Notes under the pieces: generated by a model
Databases searched by the model: none
What the model saw: only the letters and a program-made list of their open reading frames with translations
What the model was told of the DNA's origin: nothing
Shown: positions 56,215 through 64,000 of the stretch, piece after piece
Layout: each line of letters starts with the position of its first letter
Numbering within the stretch: position 1 is the first letter of the stretch
Assembly: GCF_010389155.1 (NCBI RefSeq)
Contig: NC_057769.1
Location: forward strand, 11,098,735 to 11,162,734
Source: Erigeron canadensis
Lineage: Eukaryota; Streptophyta; Magnoliopsida; Asterales; Asteraceae
Direction: 5' to 3'
DNA: 64,000 nt
Translations under genes and position numbers: made by a program

Positions 56215-57890
56215 GGTAGTGGTGACTCGGTGGCGATCAGATCGGAAAAGTTAGGGGAGGTCCGGTTATTGATGGGGTCTTTTTTTTTTCTTTGTTAAAC
56301 TTTTTTTTTGGGGGGAGGATTGGGTGCGTGAGGGTGTATATATTAACTACTCATATCACATATGACCTAACTTAAGCTAGTTATAAAATAAACTACTAAT
56401 TTTATTGTTATTCGGGTGAACGCTTCTTTTAATAGACATAATATTAATTGTGTGCGATAATATATAAAATTAATAATTTATTTTTATAAACATTATATAA
56501 TTAGATTATCAGACTTTGACATTCACCTCTATACACGCACAATACAAATGTTTACAATGATACTTCGATAATAATGTCATAATATACTGTGTAATAATAA
56601 ATAAAGACATTGTATAAAGCATAATATGAATGCAGTGTTCTTCCCATTGGGTAGAGTTGACCCACTTTTCAAAAACCTCATTTGATGTACACATCACACA
56701 TATGCACACATCTAAATTTCCTAATTTAATATCTAGAAAACTTGAAGGTTATTATTAATATTTATTCTCGGAAGATCATCTGATTTAAATGAAAAATATC
56801 ACACAATGTTTTAAAAGAAGATTAGAATTGGAATAAAAGAATAAGAGGTTGTAGAAATTAGTTAGAAGAGGAAGGATAAGTCACAATATGAGAATGGGGT
56901 TGCCACTCTGTCCATATGCCTCGTCCATTTTAAATTTTTTAGGTGGGTATTATACTCGCTATTCACTAAGATTACAACTACTTTAAACAACTCTAAATTA
57001 AACACTAAAAAATTATTCTAATGACGAATCTACGTTAAACAGTTATTTTTTTACTTTTTAAAATATTAAGGTGTTACAATATTGTATACACATGTGAATG
57101 AACTTTAAATATGTGATTACCTAGTTTTGGAGTTCTTTTGGTTTTTGGAAAACAAAGGTTTTCAAATGGAGATGGTATTTGTACCATCACTTTTAATAAA
57201 TGTACCACGCTCATGCATTACTGACTTGTACAATCAGTTATAAAACTTGTGTTGTGTGGTACATTCAACACTGTGTTCTTGAGTTTGACTTGAGAATGAA
57301 AGGAAAGAAAACTAAAAGAAGTTATAACTTTTTGTGTTCTTGAGTTTTTTTTTTTTTTTTAAGGAATGAAGTTAAGTGATATAAAGAGAAATGGATAGAA
57401 GATTTTGGTAAATTTAGTGCAAAATCAATCATGTCACTTTTGGGGTGATTTGGAAGGAAAAAAATAAAGACCCTTCTTTTCTAATCACTTATCTTCCATT
57501 CTTTTCTTTTCTTCTAAATATAAACACATGAGCACGGTACAAATGCAGTGATACTAATATCACCTATCTTTTCAAAATAAAGGTCGCCAGTTGTGTGACT
57601 TTCTTATTTTGATTTTTTTTTTCAAGAAAGTGAGATTACTTTTTTAAGAACTATACAATGAATAATATGTTTTTAAAACTCATTTACATGTGAAAATGTT
57701 ATAAAAATATATGATATAATATTATTATTTTTTAAGCCTTATAAATAGCCTTTTTCTTATACTCTAAATGAATTTGTTCAGATAAAAGGTTTTCATTATT
57801 TATAATTTATATATTACATTCAAGATGAGGATTTAGGTTATCAATAAATAAAGAGTTAGAGATCTTAGTATTAAAATCAAAATGGTTTAA
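56215..57890. other. Intergenic, upstream of the unknown-function gene
   Basis: The proximal part (56210-56340) holds the promoter side of the minus-strand gene. The rest is AT-rich with poly-T (57345-57360) and no recognisable gene or complete element. Confidence 0.45.
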
Positions 57891-57894
57891 TTGG

Positions 57895-58400
57895 AGCCGC
57901 AATCCAACAACTATGGATGAGCCCTTGGAACAAGGAATTGTGTGTCTGATAGTGTGAATTGCCAACTATGCAAAGGGATGGAGGCAACCATAGAACACAT
58001 TCAGTGCTCTTGTGATTTGACTATGTCCCTATGGTATGAAGTAAGTATTTGGTGTAAGGTTAGTCTATTATTTTTCTTTTCAGTTAAGGATCTGTTTGGG
58101 ATTGAAAAACATATGCGACTTAACAAAACAACTATGAAGATATTAAAAGGTATCACTTTCATGACGTGTTGGTTGCTATGGAGAGAAATGAATGATAGAA
58201 GGTTTAACGAAGGAAAGAGTTGTGTGGAGAAAATGTTTCACGACGTTAAGGCTACAAGTTTTCTTTGGTTGAAGAATAGGGATAGAAACAAGACATTAGT
58301 TGGAAGGATTGAAATTGTTTTAAATTTGTATGTAATAATATAGTTGTGTTACTTTTTTTTAGTGAGTTAATAGTAAACTTTTCATTAGAAAAAAAGAAAA
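57895..58400 (+). mobile_element. LINE (non-LTR retrotransposon) 3' fragment with zf-RVT domain
   Basis: The ORF tail at 57942-58343 encodes the reverse-transcriptase zinc-binding domain of plant LINEs: VNCQLCKGMEATIEHIQCSC fits C-X2-C...E...H-X3-C-X-C, followed by LTMSLWYEVSIWC and CWLLWREMNDRRF. It ends with the usual short C-terminus and an A/T-rich tail. The rest of the ORF2 (endonuclease, RT) is missing, and the frame is shifted just upstream (57895-57940). A 5'-truncated, dead copy. Confidence 0.75.
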
Positions 58401-58559
58401 TCGAATCTCTTTCAATTTAATCATAAGTTTAGTATTTCTAACTTTGAACGGATCCCATCCCATATTCCCATCACTACCAAAAGGTACATACTACATACCG
58501 ACTTGTTAAACTACTTAAAAAAGAATTCAATAAAATTAGAATTAGAATTAGAATTAGGG

Positions 58560-58738
58560 AAATACAAAAGGAGTGGTCCTTGTTTTGTCGCCGTTCTCTT
58601 CATCCATCCCCCAACCCCCACCCCCGATCTATCAATCAATCAATCAATTTATTCCCATTATTTTTTCAATCAAACCCTAAGAAAAAAAAATCACAAAATC
58701 AAATTGCGATTTCAAATTTTCTTTTAATGCTAATTCAG
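58560..58738 (+). other. 5'UTR first exon of the alkaline ceramidase gene
   Basis: A CT/CA-rich leader with (ATCA)n ends at ATTCAG, then GTCCGT (donor 58739). The matching acceptor CTGCAG ends at 59472, and a second leader exon 59473-59564 precedes the ATG at 59565. The 5' limit is not determined. (GAATTA)n-like repeats lie just upstream at 58530-58560. Confidence 0.5.
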
Positions 58739-59564
58739 GTCCGTCCTTCTCTCTTATATATTATATGTATATACATGATTAGATCTGACTGGAATATTGT
58801 TTATATGTGTATGTATGTATATTTTGTATCTATGTATATATGTGTGTGTATATATATATGTTTGTGTTAATCAGTGATTATTGATATCATGTACTTCAAA
58901 TTTAGTGCTACTTAGTTTTCTTTTTGAAAGCTTTTATTATAATCATAATTTTAGCGATATCGCAATTGTGTCAATGTGTTGTTCTGTGCGCATTTTGTCG
59001 TAGTGGTTTCGTCGTAAACGTAAGTTTATATATTTTGGTTTGATACTTTGATCCCAAAATCTTGTTTTTTAGACTTACTTTAGGACCTCAAAGCATTGAT
59101 ATATAAACGACGAGGGATCCTTGTTTTAGAATCGGGTCTTTGGCTCTGATTAACGTCGCCTAACAATGGCCGTTTTTTGAACTATTTCTTCGTCATCGCA
59201 AGGTGTTAAAATTTGAAATCCGGGTCTCTTTTTAGACCTTTGGGCGTCTTAAGATTTCAAATTAGGCCATATTGGAAATGATTATAAATAAAGCAAAAAT
59301 CACGCCTAATTATTCGTAGGCGAGATACTCAAAGCTGAAAGATAGTTTACTTGTTTTCATGTTTTTCATGGCGTAAGTTAAAATCATTTTTGATTATGAA
59401 ATTTTTGTTGTTGGGGGGTGATACTTTATGAGGTTCGATTGCTGAAATATAGCAACTTTTCTTGATCTGCAGGGAAATCGGTTGATGCCATTAATTGTGA
59501 AAACGGCTTTTTAAAGTGATGATATAGTCGCATCATACTGCTTGGTGAGAATTAGTAGATTCCT

Positions 59565-61964
59565 ATGGCAGATGCTGTTTCAAGCTTTTGGGGTCCGGTC
59601 ACATCCTCCCATGAATGGTGTGAGAAGAATTACCTATATTCATCCTATGTAGCTGAGTTTTACAATACCATATCGAATATTCCATGCATTCTTTTGGCAC
59701 TTATTGGCCTTCTAAGTTCATTGCTACAACGTTTCGAGAAGAGGTTTAGTGTTTTACACTTATCAAATATGGCACTGGCTATTGGAAGCATGATGTATCA
59801 TGCCACCCTCCAACATGTGTAAGTTTCAAAAAATTTAGTATGCATTGCATCAGAGCATTTGAATGGTTCTTATGTTTGTTTTTTTAGAAAAATAGTTAAG
59901 TCTGAAAATTCGATTATTGTTTGTAATCATGAAGCTCTACGTGATCCTGCTTGATTAATCATCTGCTACAGTTGGATTCTAATTTCTTTTAGCTGCTTTC
60001 AAGTTTTCCGGATACTTTGATTTCCCTCCTAAGCTTTCTTTATAATTTCTTGTTATATGAGAGGGTATATGTTTCCTTGATCAAACATTTTCTTTACTTA
60101 GCAATTATAATGGATTCTGATATCTGCAGCATGACAATTGAACTTTTCTATTTGAATGCTTTACATTGTTCTCTTCGGGTTCTTAGTATTCATTAGTCAT
60201 CCCTAATTCATCATGTTTAAAGATTATACATTGTCATGATATTAACTTCAAAAGAACTACTCTAATTCGAGAATTTTTTCTTTTATCTACTGAACATTAT
60301 TATTTACAGTTGAAACAAACTAAAGATTCCTTGCCAATATTTGTTCTTTTGGTTATTTTTGGTTTTCCATGATTTGATTTCCTGATACATTATATACTTA
60401 TATTACAGATTATTCAAAGTTTTGTATGTTGAGACAATATGTAATATTTGTCCTTCAAATTAACAATCTAGGTAGTGATTGGTGTTTTTACAAGCATGGT
60501 TTGTCATAATTGGCTTTGAGGCAGTGAGATTTCAGTGAGACATTATCAGATGTTGACCTTTAAAGGAGGAATGTTCTAAGAGTACCCTGGAATTTAGTAA
60601 AATATACCTTGGGTTAAAACTTTTTATGCGTTCTTAGCTAAACTAAATCACGATAGAGAGGTATTTTTATGTTCGTGCTAAACTTACAGAACGACGCTAT
60701 AGGAATCACAAGTTACGGAGTATTATGAGTCTAAAAGTTCACTTCTATCTATACTTCTAAAAGCTACATCATGTTCATTGTTCCCTGTCTCTAATTATTA
60801 TATGAATCTCGATATCTATAATTTTGGCCACAAGCCCATATACCATTGCTCGTACGTTTGTTGGAGTCTTGTCTTTGACATACCTTTGGGTATTGACTGA
60901 TCCTATAATCCCTTCAGCCACTGTTTTTGTGTGCCTTAAATCCTGATCTTAATATGTCTCTTTGAATTCCAAGGTAAGTAACATGAGTAGTACTGGCTAA
61001 ACAGGCTGATTGAGTAAAAGGGTCAAGATGGGTAATTTTTGGTATAGTCAGGTTGACCTGAATCTCTTCCAAATATCTTTATGAGTTATTATTTATTTTG
61101 GTCTGTTAAATTTGTTTTTGGAGCTTTTATACAATAAACATGAACATACAATTTATAAGTCTTCATGACTTCATCACATAAACATACAATTTATCCGTCT
61201 TTATCTGATGTGCTTGTATTAAGCTATTTAGTTGTTTGTCCTATTTTTATATAAATAAGTTGAAATCATACCCTCAACCAAAATGACTTTCATTATGTCT
61301 TGATTTAAAGAGTGGTACTGTTAATATGTCACAACAATAAAAAAAAAATCGCTTCATAGTTCCATTTCATTAGAATCTCTTTCAAAAGGTAATAAAATAT
61401 CACATTCTACTTCTCTTAAAGTTAAATCTCGCTAACATACTCATTTGCAGGCAACAGCAAAGTGATGAAACTCCAATGGTATGGGAAATGCTCCTCTATA
61501 TCTACATTCTATATTCACCTGATTGGCATTACCGTAGCACCATGCCCACATTTCTCTTCCTCTACGGGATATCTTTCGCCGTTATTCATTCCGTGATCCG
61601 TTTTGATATCGGCTTCAAGGTTCATTATGTAATGTTATGTCTACTGTGCGTACCTCGGGTCTACAAATACTACATATACACACAGGATATAACTGCCAAG
61701 AGGCTCGCAAAATATTATGTAGCTACTCTTCTTCTTGGTACTTTATGCTGGTTAGTTGATCGATTTTGTTGCAGCTGGATATCCAATTGGCCAATTAACC
61801 CACAAGGTCATGCATTGTGGCATGTTCTCATGGGCTTTAATTCTTATTTTGCAAACACTTTCTTGATGTTCTGTCGAGCCCAACAACGCGAATGGAGCCC
61901 TAAAGTCGTTTATTTCATGGGAGTTCTTCCTTATGTGAGGATCGAGAAACCAAAGACACAGTAA
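59565..61964 (+). CDS. ACER: Alkaline ceramidase
   Basis: Two coding exons, 59565-59818 and 61451-61964 (255 aa). The junction codon is GT|G and the protein reads QHVQQQSDETPMVWE across it, the family's signature. The enzyme hydrolyses ceramides or phytoceramides to a sphingoid base and fatty acid in ER/Golgi membranes. Family landmarks seen: EWCEKNYLYSSYVAEFYNT near residues 17-35, His79 in MMYHATL, LYSPDWHYR, and His205/His209 in GHALWHVLMGFNSYF; the three His are the expected zinc ligands. About seven hydrophobic segments are present, as in ACER/YPC1 proteins. The length is that of plant ACERs. Intron 1 is 1632 bp. All key residues are intact, so it should be active. Confidence 0.95.
59819..61450 (+). 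other. Intron 1 of the alkaline ceramidase gene
   Basis: Begins GTAAGT and ends TTTGCAG. No nested gene was found. A GGGTCAA/GGTTGACC-word stretch at about 61010-61070 resembles the dispersed repeat seen in the other introns. Confidence 0.8.
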
Positions 61965-63555
61965 GATAAAAGTTTGTTCTGTTTTTGGGACCCACAAAGA
62001 TTTCAGGTGACATTTCATTTTGTTTTTCACCATAATATGGTTTTGAAGTATGATTCTAAAAGGTTAGATTTTTGTGAACTTCTAGTTTGTGCAAGTAGGA
62101 TGTTTGTGTACCATATCCTCTGGTTTTGTTTAGAATTTTATGATATGATCTAAGGGTTCTAGTTCTTTAATTCTTATAAATCTTTAGCTTTCTTATGCTT
62201 GCACAAGTGAGTAGCATGAAAAATGTCTCCATTTGTAGTACTTCCTTCATCTTATGAAAGTTGCAATATTTTACATTAGTCTCGTACCTCTTTGTTATTG
62301 ACATTGCGGATCGGATTTGGGGCTGTCATACTTCGTCTCTCCGTTATTTGGATATTCAGATTTATGGCATATTTTTATTGTAATTTCCAACTTAATTAGA
62401 AATTAGTTTGTTGCCAAGTCATAGTATACATGGACGGTTTGGGTGTTGTCGTCTGTCTTGTTATATTGATCGGCCAATTATGGGTTCTTTTATCACTCCA
62501 TTTGAGAAAGCAGCAGATACTTTAGGTGTTCTTAGTCTTCACACGAAAGAACAATCAGGACAAATTTTTGCGAATGTATGAGACGTGTCTTTTTGCATTT
62601 TTCAAATAGAATTTTTTTTAATCACATCGTTGACATTTGTAACAGAAACCTTGAATAGTAATTGCTGGTTAGTTGGCGTCTGAAGCGAGGCTGTATCATA
62701 GTTGCACATTGTATTTAGTTTTCTTAGTGCATGGTCAAATATGATTATACAAGAATCAACAATATTTACAAATCCATGAAAATGTTGAAATGATAAACCA
62801 AAAAAGCATTTAATGTCTGAGGAAACCTATTTTCATATCGGGCATCAACGGTTTCAGTTAAGTAGTTAATTTGTAGTCACAAAAAGCGTTTACCTGATAA
62901 TAGATCAGCAGTGGTACACTAGCTTATACTGTGGAATTTGCAATACTATATAATATGTGATATTTGCTTTGGCAAAGACATCTTTATCATTGCTGTGATT
63001 GACATTCGCATTATACACACCTGTGATCAACATAAAGCCAAGGGAGCTATTCTTAAGGTTTTGAAATGGTGTATGTATTAATATCGATCTAAAGATTTAA
63101 GTTGATATGGTTACCAAGGTTTGATTTATGCTGTCGCTTCATGCTTGATAGTTGCCTTACTAGTGATATACATATACTGATATACAACCTGTTGATTGGT
63201 TTGAGTAGTTCTAATAAGGTTTATTGCGACTTTGTTTTCATTTACAATTATAGATACTGTAATAGTTTTAAAATATTTATAAGAATCTAGATAATTATAT
63301 TTGACTTACCGATACCAAGAATAGATGTATACAAGTGTTTCCGATTTGTGCAGAAGAAAATAGGTAAATAGTAGATAAAACAGAGTTATGTAAACTTTCC
63401 ATATAATAAAATATGTCCGAGACCTTCTCAAAAGAAACTGAACCCTGGAACTGTCAAATCTGAACGTGAGCACTACACAGACATGAGTCACTAGGTCCCG
63501 TTGTTGAACAAAACAATTACACCAAACTCTCTACAAACAAATGGATTAAATCTCA
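61965..63555. other. 3' flank of alkaline ceramidase and intergenic DNA
   Basis: The first few hundred bases are probably the ceramidase 3'UTR. Beyond that the DNA is AT-rich with no recognisable exon. Confidence 0.45.
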
Positions 63556-63559
63556 CAAA

Positions 63560-63720
63560 ATGGAGGGACGACAGCCAATATTACTTATTCTATGGTCAAG
63601 ACTTTGGCAATAGCCGGTGGCAAATTCATCCTTTGATCAATGGCTTTTTTGATGACAATCTCAATTCCAATCCAACCCCATGGATTGCATACAAACACAT
63701 CAAGGCTTGACTTTCCATGT
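63560..63720 (-). pseudogene. Possible wax synthase (MBOAT-type acyltransferase) remnant
   Basis: On the minus strand, two frames joined by a shift read YAIHGVGLE and then EIVIKKAIDQRMNLPPAIAK followed by VLTI. This resembles the HGVCxxxExxxKKA...LTxxF stretch near the C-terminus of plant wax synthase-like proteins. A stop and a frameshift interrupt it, and a weak VPPF-like word follows. No other part of the gene is visible before the window edge, so this is a tentative gene fragment. Confidence 0.35.
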
Positions 63721-63724
63721 ATGA

Positions 63725-64000
63725 ATTATGATGAACCTTTCCAAGATATTAAAATTTAGGCAAAGGTTGATAACAAACCTAAAAAAAAGTAATACTTACA
63801 TAAGTTAACCCCTATATTATATGGGAAATGATAAGCTACCACATGTTTTACTTCATATACCATAATAACGCATTAACAACTTGTACAATGTGTTGTTAAA
63901 GTTGTCCATTGTGGTTGATAAACCAAAATGTAGGGCTAATTTATCATATTCCGTAATATATCTTCAATCTTTGCTTGGAGATATAACTTATCCCAGTAAT
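63725..64000. other. Right edge of the window
   Basis: AT-rich sequence with no recognisable feature. A gene beginning beyond 64000 cannot be excluded. Confidence 0.4.

Overview
This is a nuclear genome window from a flowering plant. The evidence is AT-rich DNA, long GT-AG introns, a plastid-type fused PurK-PurE AIR carboxylase, a P-class PPR gene, an MPC2-type mitochondrial pyruvate carrier, a plant-type alkaline ceramidase, a plant P2B-type calcium-pump homologue, and Copia, hAT, PIF/Harbinger, Helitron, SINE and LINE debris. The encoded proteins look like a eudicot; the Asteraceae are my best guess for the family, but that is an impression and not proof. I found no rRNA genes, genuine tRNA genes, CRISPR arrays or organellar or bacterial operons.

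Six protein-coding genes can be assembled exon by exon with consistent reading phase. (1) 3483-11040, minus: AIR carboxylase (de novo purine synthesis), 15 coding exons, 633 aa. (2) 24744-28103, minus: a P2B (ACA-like) Ca2+-ATPase homologue, 3 exons, 1036 aa, whose reading frame is intact but whose catalytic motifs are almost all destroyed. (3) 41207-43351, minus: a single-exon PPR protein, 714 aa. (4) 46173-51909, plus: mitochondrial pyruvate carrier, 5 exons, 108 aa. (5) 53284-56209, minus: a conserved plant protein of unknown function, 3 exons, 207 aa. (6) 59565-61964, plus: alkaline ceramidase, 2 coding exons, 255 aa, plus a 5'UTR intron.

The gaps are mostly transposon graveyard. 1796-2630 is an antisense LTR with its primer-binding site. 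13304-14580 is an irregular array of the palindromic word CTCGAG with a Helitron-like insertion inside it. 14885-15811 holds two adjacent hAT-like MITEs with target duplications. 16832-17104 is another TIR element. 18987-19758 is an internally deleted PIF/Harbinger element with TTA duplications, a 59-aa ORF and G-quadruplex tracts. 21358-21737 is a hAT MITE with a perfect 8-bp duplication. 31545-31868 is a small Helitron. 33290-38367 is a nearly complete but decayed Ty1/Copia retrotransposon with 212-bp LTRs about 95% identical. 38879-39309 is a CGAGTC-rich TIR element, and 39615-40410 is a ~395-bp tandem duplication. 57900-58400 is a LINE tail.

The genes are unrelated housekeeping or organelle-directed functions (purines, pyruvate import, organelle RNA, sphingolipids) and do not form a pathway cluster. 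The most interesting objects are the apparent pseudo-enzyme Ca2+-ATPase, the CTCGAG array, the PPR gene with its duplicated start-codon segment, and the truncated Harbinger element carrying a micro-ORF.
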